Source of the DNA: Candidatus Competibacteraceae bacterium | GTDB taxonomy: Bacteria; Pseudomonadota; Gammaproteobacteria; Competibacterales; Competibacteraceae | Length of the DNA stretch: 5,097 bases | Direction: 5' to 3' | Assembly: GCA_007120095.1 (NCBI GenBank) | Contig: SKOM01000079.1 | Span: 1 to 5,097, forward strand | In this document: positions 1 through 5,097 of the stretch, piece after piece | Position numbering within the stretch: the stretch's first letter is position 1 | Layout: every line of letters starts with the position of its first letter | Notes under the pieces: model-generated | What the model was told of the DNA's origin: nothing | The model's database searches: none | Seen by the model: only the letters and a program-made list of their open reading frames with translations | Translations under genes and position numbers: made by a program

Positions 1-1442
1 TCAATCCGCGTCCACCCACCGCGCTCCTCTAACCAGACTTCCACCCAGGCATGGGCATCGGATTGGCGCACAATGAGATAATCGTTATTAAACTCGCCGC
101 CCTGATAACCCAGCACTACCCGGGCGGGAATACCCGCTGCCCGCATCAGAAAGGTAAAACTACCCGCGTAGTGCTCACAAAACCCGCGACGACTGCGGAA
201 TAAAAATTCATCGATATTATCCTGACTGGTCAGCAGTGGCGGGCGTAAGGTGTAAAAAAACGGTTCATTACGAATATAATCCAAACCCGCTTTGACAATC
301 GCTTCGGGCTGTTGGTACTCCGCCTGCCAACGCTGGGCTAACGCCCGGGCGCGAGGATTCAAGGACTCGGGTAATTGCAGACTGCGGCGCTTGTCCACCT
401 CAGATAGCGGGTCGCTAAGATACTGGGTGTAAGAGCTGGCGCTGTATTGCATCCGGCTGTTAACCCGTTCGCGGTGCTGGAGCACATTCGCCCAGGTAAA
501 ACCGCTGCCCGAAGGGCCGACGCCCGGCCAATCCAAAGCCAGCAACCAGCGCTCGCCGTGGGGTTCCAAAGTCAGGGTATAGTCAAAACGCCCGCCCAGC
601 GGCTGGTAATGCGGCTCATCGCTACGGCTGTCATCGCTGCCCCGCCAGGAGCGACCGTCAAACTGCCACAGCACCGGCCCACGCCAATAGCGTTGGGCAG
701 CGGTCGGCGGATCATTATCAAACTCCACCCGGAACGCTACTTTGTCCGACAGGATCAACTCATTCAATGAACCCGGCGACATCTCATTGCTCAGCCCGGT
801 CAGACCACTGTGGGCATCTTTAGGCAGCCCCCATAAAGGCCCGGGAATCCGTGGGAACAGGACAAATAAAATCAGCATGATCGGCACCGCTTGCAACAGC
901 ATGGTACCGCTGAGACGCAGCACGCGCTGTACGCCTAAACCCGTGCCGTTGTAGTGGCTGAGCAACTGAGCACTGAGCAGCAGTACCAAAACCACCGCCA
1001 AATAGGCGATCATCGGGATTTCCTGACTGAACAGCAAATTGGCCATCAGCAGAAAATAACCCAGTAGCACCATGACCTGAGCATCGCGCACACTGCGGGT
1101 TTCCAGCAATTTCATAGCGGTCATCGCCGCCAGCAACGCCACCCCGGCATCGCGACCGAATACCGTGCCGTAGTGGAGGACCACACCGCCGATCAGCGCC
1201 AAAGTTAACGGCAGCAACAACCAGCGGCTGGGCAACGGCTCCCCCCGGTACGCCAGCCACCCCCGCCACAGCGGTACCACAATCCACACCGCGCTCAGCC
1301 ACAGCGGTAAACGCACCATTTGGGGAGCCATAGCCAACAGCAAAGCACCGAGCAACCACGGCCACACCCCGATATACAGCGGCGCATTAACCGCTCGGGG
1401 AGCAACGTGGGGCTTAGTGCGCCGCCGAATAATCGTGACCAT
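1..1442 (-). CDS. tgpA: TgpA-like membrane transglutaminase (DUF3488 + transglutaminase core), 3' truncated by window
   Basis: This is a cell-envelope protein: a multi-helix membrane anchor carrying a papain-like transglutaminase domain that faces the periplasm in characterised homologues such as Pseudomonas TgpA. I translated 480 full codons. Residues about 22-198 hold six to seven hydrophobic helices with DUF3488 hallmarks (KLLETRSVRDAQ near 111-122; FPRIPGPLWGLP near 196-207). Then come MSPGS (221-225), YWRGPVLWQFDG (252-263) and the transglutaminase core, with candidate Cys422 in RRGFCEHYAGSF, His464 in DAHAWVEVW and an acidic residue at 481 after WTRI. The frame leaves the window after two bases (GA) of codon 481, so Asp is expected but not fully seen; the TGA at the extreme edge is out of frame. 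Homologues have roughly 650-680 residues, so about 170-200 are missing, probably including a last helix. The ATG lies inside the end of the DUF58 gene (29-base overlap) with only a weak ribosome-binding site, suggesting coupling. The family is clear; the substrate is unknown. Confidence 0.93.
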   Translation of the reverse strand, partial: MVTIIRRRTKPHVAPRAVNAPLYIGVWPWLLGALLLAMAPQMVRLPLWLSAVWIVVPLWRGWLAYRGEPLPSRWLLLPLTLALIGGVVLHYGTVFGRDAGVALLAAMTAMKLLETRSVRDAQVMVLLGYFLLMANLLFSQEIPMIAYLAVVLVLLLSAQLLSHYNGTGLGVQRVLRLSGTMLLQAVPIMLILFVLFPRIPGPLWGLPKDAHSGLTGLSNEMSPGSLNELILSDKVAFRVEFDNDPPTAAQRYWRGPVLWQFDGRSWRGSDDSRSDEPHYQPLGGRFDYTLTLEPHGERWLLALDWPGVGPSGSGFTWANVLQHRERVNSRMQYSASSYTQYLSDPLSEVDKRRSLQLPESLNPRARALAQRWQAEYQQPEAIVKAGLDYIRNEPFFYTLRPPLLTSQDNIDEFLFRSRRGFCEHYAGSFTFLMRAAGIPARVVLGYQGGEFNNDYLIVRQSDAHAWVEVWLEERGGWTRI

Positions 1443-2385
1443 AAATCGCCAAAGCCTGTAAACACCGAGCGCGATGAATCGGCCCAAGACTGGGGGGGAA
1501 CTCCTGTCCAGGGAGCTTGAGCCCATAACACAGCCCTTGGGCTTCAGCGGCCAACACCCATTGGCACAACTGCTCCAGACGCTGCTCCTCGCTGCAAGCA
1601 CTGAGCTGTGACCATTCCAGCCACAACTCCGGCCGCACTTGACCCGTGAACTGTTTGACCAGCAGATTTTCGGAACGGGTACTGGCTTTCCACGCCACAT
1701 GGCGTGGCGAATCGCCGGTGATGTAGTCACGCAAGCCACTGAAATCCTCATTACCGCGATCCGTGGTCAGCGCCTGGGCTTCACCGAGAGTTTCCGCCTG
1801 TAAGTCAGGCAGGGGGCGCTCACCCCGCAGCGGTGGGTACACCAACAGCGGGCGGTCAAACTCGACCCAGCTCCACGCCCGAAACAAACCCAGGGGAAAC
1901 CGGGTTTCGATCCGCAAACGTCCCACTGGCTGCCAGCCGCGCTGCTGAGTCGGTAATTCCAGATACAACGCCGTACCGTTGGGCGCGATATCCGCACACG
2001 CGACTTGGGTATGACCGGCACACAAGCAGAGACCGGGACGCATTGCCGCGTCCGTATGACTGAACAATACCCCAAAACGCGCGGACTCACCGGCGAATAC
2101 CGGCTCAGCCCCGAGGGCTTCTAAGCGCAGATTAAGCAGATTATTGTGGCAGCGCCACATGGCATTCAGCGCTACACCCACCAGCAAAAACGTCAGGGCG
2201 AAACCGATGCTGTTGCTGTAATTCACCGACCACAGAAACAGAACCAACAAGGTGAAGAAAAATCCATACGCCTGCCGAGTCGGCAAAATATAAATGCGCC
2301 GTCGGGTCAGCTCCAAGGCTTTGCGCTGCGGCGGATGGCGCTGGCTGATCCAGCGCTCAAAATGATTCGACCACAAGGCCGCCAT
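1414..2385 (-). CDS. DUF58 domain membrane protein (MoxR partner)
   Basis: This 323-residue protein belongs to the DUF58 family, which is usually encoded next to MoxR ATPases and thought to work with them. A basic N-terminal segment (1-38, with RRRIYILPTRQAY) precedes two membrane helices at about 40-56 and 60-77, so both ends should be cytoplasmic. The region TRFPLGLFRAW (161-171) followed by LLVYP (180-184) and the signature GNEDFSGLRDY..GD..RHVAWKASTR (211-237) are typical of DUF58. The length fits the compact gammaproteobacterial type. I chose the ATG at 2385 because it overlaps the moxR stop as TGATG; a GTG one codon upstream (2388) would add a single residue. There is no clear Shine-Dalgarno sequence, so translation probably depends on re-initiation after moxR. 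The protein has eight cysteines (79, 120, 122, 130, 264, 274, 286, 308), somewhat many, but in no metal-site pattern I recognise. Its biochemical activity is unknown. Confidence 0.95.
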   Translation of the reverse strand: MAALWSNHFERWISQRHPPQRKALELTRRRIYILPTRQAYGFFFTLLVLFLWSVNYSNSIGFALTFLLVGVALNAMWRCHNNLLNLRLEALGAEPVFAGESARFGVLFSHTDAAMRPGLCLCAGHTQVACADIAPNGTALYLELPTQQRGWQPVGRLRIETRFPLGLFRAWSWVEFDRPLLVYPPLRGERPLPDLQAETLGEAQALTTDRGNEDFSGLRDYITGDSPRHVAWKASTRSENLLVKQFTGQVRPELWLEWSQLSACSEEQRLEQLCQWVLAAEAQGLCYGLKLPGQEFPPSLGPIHRARCLQALAIYGHDYSAAH

Positions 2386-3326
2386 CACACCGGCACCGGC
2401 ACGCTTTCGATCAGTTGCTGCAATACGCTGTGGGGATGCTCGCTCACCGCTTGCAGCCGGTGGCCAATCACAGGTACCAGCACCGCCTGAATATCCTCGG
2501 GCAGGACGTAATCGCGGTGTTCCAATAAAGCCCAGGCACGAGCCGCACGCAGCACCCCCAACCCAGCCCGTGGTGACAAGCCACTGCGCAACTCGGCACT
2601 GCGCCGGGTCGCCGCCAACAGCGCCTGTAAATAATCCAGTAACAAGGGCGAGACGGTGATCGCCGCTACCCTCTGCTGCACGCTGATCACGTCCTCGGGT
2701 TGCAATAGGCTCGGCAAACGCTGCAATAAATGGCGTCGATCCTCACCTTCGAGTAACTGGCGCTCGGCCTGGGGATCGGGGTAACCCAGTTGCAACCGCA
2801 TCAAAAACCGGTCTAATTGGGATTCCGGCAACGGGAAGGTGCCGACCTGATGGTCAGGATTTTGGGTGGCAATGACAAAAAACGGCTGAGGCAAACGATG
2901 GGTCGCACCCTCAATCGTCACCTGATACTCTTCCATGGCTTCTAACAAGGCACTTTGGGTCTTGGGCGAGGCGCGGTTAATTTCATCAGCCAGAATTAAT
3001 TGAGTAAAAATCGGCCCGGGATGAAACACAAACGCCGAGCGTTCGCGCTCATACACGGCAGCGCCAAGAATATCAGCAGGTAATAAATCGCTGGTGAACT
3101 GCACTCGTTGATACTTAAAGCCTAAAGTGCACGCTAAGGCATGGGCGAGTGTGGTCTTGCCCATGCCGGGCTGGTCTTCAATCAGCAAATGTCCGCGCGC
3201 CAGCAAACAGGTCATCGCCAAGCGAATCACATGAGGTTTACCAAGAATGATCTGACTGATTTGTGCCAGTGCCGCATCTATACGTTGCGGCTCAACGGAG
3301 GTAGAACAATGAGTGGCGTCGGACAT
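2385..3326 (-). CDS. MoxR-family AAA+ ATPase
   Basis: This 313-residue protein is a cytoplasmic AAA+ ATPase of the MoxR family, thought to act as a chaperone-like remodeller of partner proteins. The motifs appear in order: Walker A as DQPGMGKTT (51-59), Walker B as LILADEIN (110-117), sensor 1 as ATQNP (153-157), LPESQLDRF (166-174) containing the likely arginine finger, and sensor 2 as GLSPRAG (249-255). All catalytic residues are present and the length is normal for the family (about 300-330). The reading frame is open upstream to an ATG at 3434, but that would add 36 residues without MoxR character and run inside the preceding gene. The ATG at 3326 gives the usual family start, and has an AGGT five bases upstream (3332-3335). 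It begins one base after the stop of the gamma-CA-like gene and its stop overlaps the DUF58 start, so it sits in the middle of a coupled operon. Confidence 0.96.
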   Translation of the reverse strand: MSDATHCSTSVEPQRIDAALAQISQIILGKPHVIRLAMTCLLARGHLLIEDQPGMGKTTLAHALACTLGFKYQRVQFTSDLLPADILGAAVYERERSAFVFHPGPIFTQLILADEINRASPKTQSALLEAMEEYQVTIEGATHRLPQPFFVIATQNPDHQVGTFPLPESQLDRFLMRLQLGYPDPQAERQLLEGEDRRHLLQRLPSLLQPEDVISVQQRVAAITVSPLLLDYLQALLAATRRSAELRSGLSPRAGLGVLRAARAWALLEHRDYVLPEDIQAVLVPVIGHRLQAVSEHPHSVLQQLIESVPVPV

Positions 3327-3327
3327 A

Positions 3328-3867
3328 TTAAACCTGCAGCGGCACGGGTTGCGGCTGCAATTGGGCTTGAAACTGTTTAAAGCGGGCAATGTAATGTTCA
3401 GCGGATCGGCGCAGCCCAGCCCTTTGCTCCTCACTGACGGAACGGATCACTCGCCCCGGAGAACCCACCACCAAAGAATGATCAGGAATGATCTTGCCTT
3501 CTGGAATTAGGGCATTGGCACCGATGATACACCCACGGCCAATCACGGCTTGATTCAGAATCACCGTATGGATACCGATCAGGCTCTCGTCGCCAATGGT
3601 GCAACCGTGCAACATGGCCTGATGACCAATAGTCACATACTCACCGATGGTCAGGCGAATGCCTGCATCGGTATGTAACACACTGCCGTCCTGCACATTG
3701 CTGCCCGCACCGATGGTGATGATATCATTATCGCCACGCACGGTGGCTGCGAACCACACACTGGCCTGATGGCCGAGTATGACCGAGCCAATCACTGCGG
3801 CATTATCGGCAACAAACCAGTCTGTGCTGGCACTGCGAACCCGGCGTTCGCCTAAAGCATACATCAT
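3328..3867 (-). CDS. Gamma carbonic anhydrase-like protein (YrdA/PaaY type, left-handed beta-helix)
   Basis: This 179-residue cytoplasmic protein of the gamma-class carbonic anhydrase superfamily is expected to form a trimer of left-handed beta-helices. Hexapeptide-type turns run through residues about 22-140 (for example AAVIGSVI, DIITIGAGSNVQDGS, RLTIGEYVTIGH, CTIGDESLIGI, AVIGRGCIIGANAL), followed by a C-terminal helix (about 144-169). The three zinc-ligand histidines are in place: His65 in VLHTD, and His82 and His87 in GHQAMLHGC. The conserved RGD (44-46) and QDG (59-61) are also present. The length matches E. coli YrdA (184) and PaaY. Carbonic anhydrase activity is not assured, because many members of this branch are weak or inactive as isolated. 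The PaaY branch is linked to CoA thioester hydrolysis and no paa genes are seen here. The start is the first of two consecutive ATGs, 10 bases after a GAGG. His100 in LIGIHTV stands where relatives usually have Gly or Asn. Confidence 0.93.
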   Translation of the reverse strand: MMYALGERRVRSASTDWFVADNAAVIGSVILGHQASVWFAATVRGDNDIITIGAGSNVQDGSVLHTDAGIRLTIGEYVTIGHQAMLHGCTIGDESLIGIHTVILNQAVIGRGCIIGANALIPEGKIIPDHSLVVGSPGRVIRSVSEEQRAGLRRSAEHYIARFKQFQAQLQPQPVPLQV

Positions 3868-3876
3868 ATTTAGAAA

Positions 3877-3882
3877 TCCTCT
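3877..3882 (-). promoter_or_regulatory. Ribosome binding site of the gamma-CA-like gene
   Basis: AGAGGA on the minus strand stands about 9-10 bases before the first of two adjacent ATGs (3867 and 3864). It is the clearest Shine-Dalgarno sequence in the window. Its spacing favours the first ATG. Confidence 0.6.
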
Positions 3883-3898
3883 GCGCTATTGTTATAGC

Positions 3899-4579
3899 TC
3901 ACCGCACAGGAGTATACCCGCATCGCAACTGCCATAAACAATAAATCGCTACTGTAAAACACAGGGTACCAAAGGCCGTCAGAGTTTGTTCGATCCAATG
4001 TAACATCACGGTTTTCGGCTCGGCCATAGCGATAGGCTGAAGCAGAAAAATCATCAGTACATTAATTATCAGCAAACCCATCAGCCACCAGCGGCGGTAA
4101 CGGACACTGAGTGCTATTAATAGGGCGCTTAATCCTAGATTACCCAAGGTAGTCAGCAACATCATTGGCACAAACCAGCCACGGGTGATCTCCAAACCCC
4201 AGGTACGCCATGCGGCCAATACCAACATCATCGCAATGAACAATAAGGCAGGCCACCAAGGCCGCTGAGTCAGCGTTCTACCCTGTTGTCGGCACAGCGT
4301 GGCTAAAGTTAAAATGGCCAGCATAAAAAAACCAGGGCCAATCAGTGGAAACAAGGCATTGCCTAACCACAGCAGATCAGTGCCTGACAGGGTGAAGATG
4401 AGTTTCCAACTGGCCTTAGTCAACCCACCTAAGACCACCAACACAGCGGCGACCACCGCAAATGGGGTGTTATCCGGACGCCCCTCGTGCAGCCATAACA
4501 CTAAAAATGTCATACCCAGCGCGGTGAACACCACCGGGAAAAAGTTAAACAGCGCCAGCGACAAGGTAAATTCGTCCAT
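3899..4579 (-). CDS. Unrecognised integral membrane protein with about seven helices
   Basis: I do not recognise this 226-residue protein, but it is clearly a real membrane protein. Hydrophobic segments lie at about 8-30, 38-62, 70-95, 108-124, 134-158, 164-183 and 195-216. Basic residues gather after helices 3, 5 and 7 (CRQQGRTLTQRP at 96-107, RYRR at 160-163, RCGYTPVR at the end) and the N-terminus is acidic (MDEF). The positive-inside rule therefore gives an outside N-terminus and inside C-terminus. Charged residues inside the second segment (Lys55 and Lys59 in LTKASWKLIF) are the most distinctive local feature. No catalytic motif, transporter signature or retinal-type lysine in the last helix is visible. 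The ATG at 4579 follows only a weak TAAGTG-like ribosome site. It is the first gene of the minus-strand group, 31 bases ahead of the gamma-CA-like gene, and probably shares its transcript. The function is unknown. Confidence 0.85.
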   Translation of the reverse strand: MDEFTLSLALFNFFPVVFTALGMTFLVLWLHEGRPDNTPFAVVAAVLVVLGGLTKASWKLIFTLSGTDLLWLGNALFPLIGPGFFMLAILTLATLCRQQGRTLTQRPWWPALLFIAMMLVLAAWRTWGLEITRGWFVPMMLLTTLGNLGLSALLIALSVRYRRWWLMGLLIINVLMIFLLQPIAMAEPKTVMLHWIEQTLTAFGTLCFTVAIYCLWQLRCGYTPVR

Positions 4580-4668
4580 GCGATGGCACTTAGACTAAAA
4601 CACCGGCATCTGCAGTCAGCCACACCATTGCTCGGTATAGCCGTTTATGGGTCAACCAGGTCGTGAAG

Positions 4669-4690
4669 TGGTTCATTTCAGAATGAGCCA
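4669..4690. other. Small inverted repeat / hairpin in the divergent region
   Basis: TGGTTCATT (4669-4677) and AATGAGCCA (4682-4690) form a 9-base stem around the 4-base loop TCAG, with a single T-G mismatch that would be a G-U or C-A pair depending on the strand transcribed. No T-run follows on either strand, so it is not an intrinsic terminator. It could be an operator-like dyad or a hairpin in the leader of the minus-strand operon. Confidence 0.4.
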
Positions 4691-4721
4691 GGGATGGCAA
4701 GATCTCCAACAAAAGGGGTTA

Positions 4722-4739
4722 TATAGTATTGAGTATAGC
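4722..4739 (-). promoter_or_regulatory. Weak -10-like boxes for the minus-strand operon
   Basis: Read on the minus strand, this AT-rich patch contains TATACT (4737-4732) and, overlapping the next bases, TACTATATA. Either could serve as a -10 element for the operon starting at 4579, giving a leader of about 140 bases. No convincing -35 hexamer stands at the right distance, so the assignment is tentative. Another TATACT on this strand (4777-4772) overlaps the opposite-facing TATAAT box. Confidence 0.2.
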
Positions 4740-4773
4740 GGAAAACCTGGCCGAGGTTGATCTCATGCCGTAG

Positions 4774-4779
4774 TATAAT
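4774..4779 (+). promoter_or_regulatory. Candidate -10 box (TATAAT) for the coiled-coil gene
   Basis: A perfect sigma-70 consensus TATAAT lies 34 bases upstream of the ATG at 4814, which would give a leader of roughly 28 bases. No good -35 element is found at 16-18 bases: the best match, TTGATC at 4757-4762, is only 11 bases away, and there is no extended -10 TG. An activator or an alternative arrangement may be needed. This is sequence matching only. Confidence 0.35.
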
Positions 4780-4813
4780 CACTGTTTGTCGCCTCAATTG
4801 CCGTAAACGTCCC

Positions 4814-5097
4814 ATGGATACTGATACCCTTAAAGAAACCTTGAAACGCGAGCTGCCTGAATTGTTGCGAACTGATCCGCAGTTTCGCGATTTCATTCTA
4901 GACCTGACCCGGTCGCTGTATGCGGATCGGGATCAGACCGAGACGCGCTTTGATCGTATTCTCAATGAATTGCAACGCGACCGCGAACAGCAAGCGCTGA
5001 ATTTGCAAGAGCAACGCCGCCAATGGGACGAGCAAAACCGCAAGTGGGACGAACAAAAACGTCAGTGGGATGAGCAAAACCGCAAATGGGAGGCCAA
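4814..5097 (+). CDS. Coiled-coil protein with Trp heptads, probable DUF3782 / PD-(D/E)XK-like family, 3' truncated by window
   Basis: Ninety-four codons of a plus-strand gene are visible before the right edge. An N-terminal segment (KRELPELLRTDPQFRDFILDL, split across residues 11-31) leads into YADRDQTETRFDRILNELQ (36-54). A strongly charged coiled coil follows from about residue 43, ending in tandem heptads with Trp at 71, 78, 85 and 92. From memory, proteins that begin this way carry a C-terminal DUF3782 / restriction-endonuclease-like domain with a D...ExK type core. That part is outside the window, so any nuclease role is inference. The start at 4814 is the only ATG in the frame after a stop codon at 4736; a TTG at 4757 is in frame but lies upstream of the TATAAT box. 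No Shine-Dalgarno sequence precedes it. It diverges from the minus-strand operon and looks like a separate transcription unit. Loss of the frame downstream cannot be excluded. Confidence 0.82.
   Translation, partial: MDTDTLKETLKRELPELLRTDPQFRDFILDLTRSLYADRDQTETRFDRILNELQRDREQQALNLQEQRRQWDEQNRKWDEQKRQWDEQNRKWEA
5018..5097 (+). repeat. Tandem 21-bp coding repeat (Trp heptads), about 3.8 units, runs off the window
   Basis: Units of 21 bases begin at 5018, 5039, 5060 and 5081 (the last one partial) and encode RQWDEQN, RKWDEQK, RQWDEQN and RKWEA. Units 1 and 3 encode the same heptad and units 2 and 4 start alike, so the true period may be 42 bases. Several synonymous changes (GAC/GAT, GAG/GAA, CGC/CGT, CAA/CAG, AAG/AAA) separate the copies, so the array is not a fresh duplication. 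It forms a heptad coiled coil in the protein. Confidence 0.9.

Larger units (their letters stand above)
4580..4813. other. Divergent intergenic region (234 bases)
   Basis: This is the only gap between genes longer than about 30 bases. It separates the minus-strand operon from the plus-strand coiled-coil gene and should hold the promoters of both. It is visibly richer in A+T than the genes, especially at 4719-4740. A small reading frame crosses it on the minus strand (4896-4678), but this overlaps the start of the plus-strand gene and has no protein-like features, so I treat the region as non-coding. No terminator with a T-run is visible in either direction. Confidence 0.75.

Noticed and set aside
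1..3. TGA on the minus strand at the window edge as the stop of the transglutaminase gene
   Set aside because: The reading frame from the ATG at 1442 has exactly 480 codons down to position 3, so the edge bases form GA plus an unseen base, the expected catalytic Asp codon, not a stop.
447..954. Plus-strand open frames antisense to the transglutaminase gene
   Set aside because: No domain features and no ribosome sites. They are explained by the GC bias of the coding strand opposite.
820..1365. 181-codon minus-strand open frame rich in Gly, Ala and Val
   Set aside because: It is the out-of-frame shadow of the TgpA-like gene, whose correct frame shows clear DUF3488 and transglutaminase motifs across the same bases.
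3327..3434. Possible 36-residue N-terminal extension of MoxR from an upstream ATG
   Set aside because: It would overlap the gamma-CA-like gene by more than 100 bases and has no MoxR-like sequence. The ATG at 3326 has a ribosome site and the usual family start.
4299..4598. 99-codon plus-strand open frame opposite the membrane protein
   Set aside because: It is an antisense shadow of a strongly hydrophobic gene and lacks any domain or start signal.
4757..4813. Alternative TTG start at 4757 for the coiled-coil gene
   Set aside because: It would place the start codon upstream of the TATAAT box and add residues unlike the family start. The ATG at 4814 is preferred.
4678..4896. 72-codon minus-strand open frame across the intergenic region
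   Set aside because: It runs antisense through the start of the coiled-coil gene, has an Arg/Ser-rich composition without structure, and has no supporting start signal.

Overview
The window reads as the chromosome of a gammaproteobacterium. The MoxR ATPase / DUF58 / TgpA-type transglutaminase trio occurs in the same order and style in Pseudomonas. The rightmost gene belongs to a coiled-coil family that I associate, from memory, with sulfur- and methane-oxidising gammaproteobacteria and cyanobacteria. The genus cannot be fixed from the sequence. The DNA is moderately GC-rich and the coding density is high.

Layout. Positions 1-4579 hold five tightly packed minus-strand genes, read from right to left. 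They are an unrecognised membrane protein with about seven helices (4579-3899), a gamma-class carbonic-anhydrase-like left-handed beta-helix protein of the YrdA/PaaY type (3867-3328), a MoxR AAA+ ATPase (3326-2385), a DUF58 membrane protein (2385-1414), and a TgpA-like protein with DUF3488 plus a transglutaminase core (1442 to the left edge). The last gene is cut at its catalytic Asp codon, so its C-terminal part lies outside the window. The junctions are a 31-base gap, a 1-base gap, a 1-base TGATG overlap and a 29-base overlap, so one operon with translational coupling is the simplest reading.

Positions 4580-4813 are an AT-richer divergent intergenic region. It holds a clean TATAAT box facing right, a few -10-like boxes facing left, and a 9-bp hairpin. 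From 4814 to the right edge runs the start of a plus-strand gene. Its product has an ELPELLR-type N-terminal segment followed by a coiled coil of tandem Trp-containing heptads. I assign it tentatively to the DUF3782 / PD-(D/E)XK-like family.

How the genes fit together. MoxR ATPases are thought to act as chaperone-like remodelling factors for partners encoded next to them. DUF58 proteins are membrane-anchored partners, and TgpA carries a periplasmic papain-like transglutaminase domain on a multi-helix membrane anchor. The trio therefore looks like a cell-envelope maintenance module. The gamma-CA-like protein and the 7-helix protein sit upstream in the same transcription unit, but nothing in their sequences shows a functional link to the trio. 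I found no mobile element, CRISPR array, tRNA or rRNA, and no convincing new multi-gene system.
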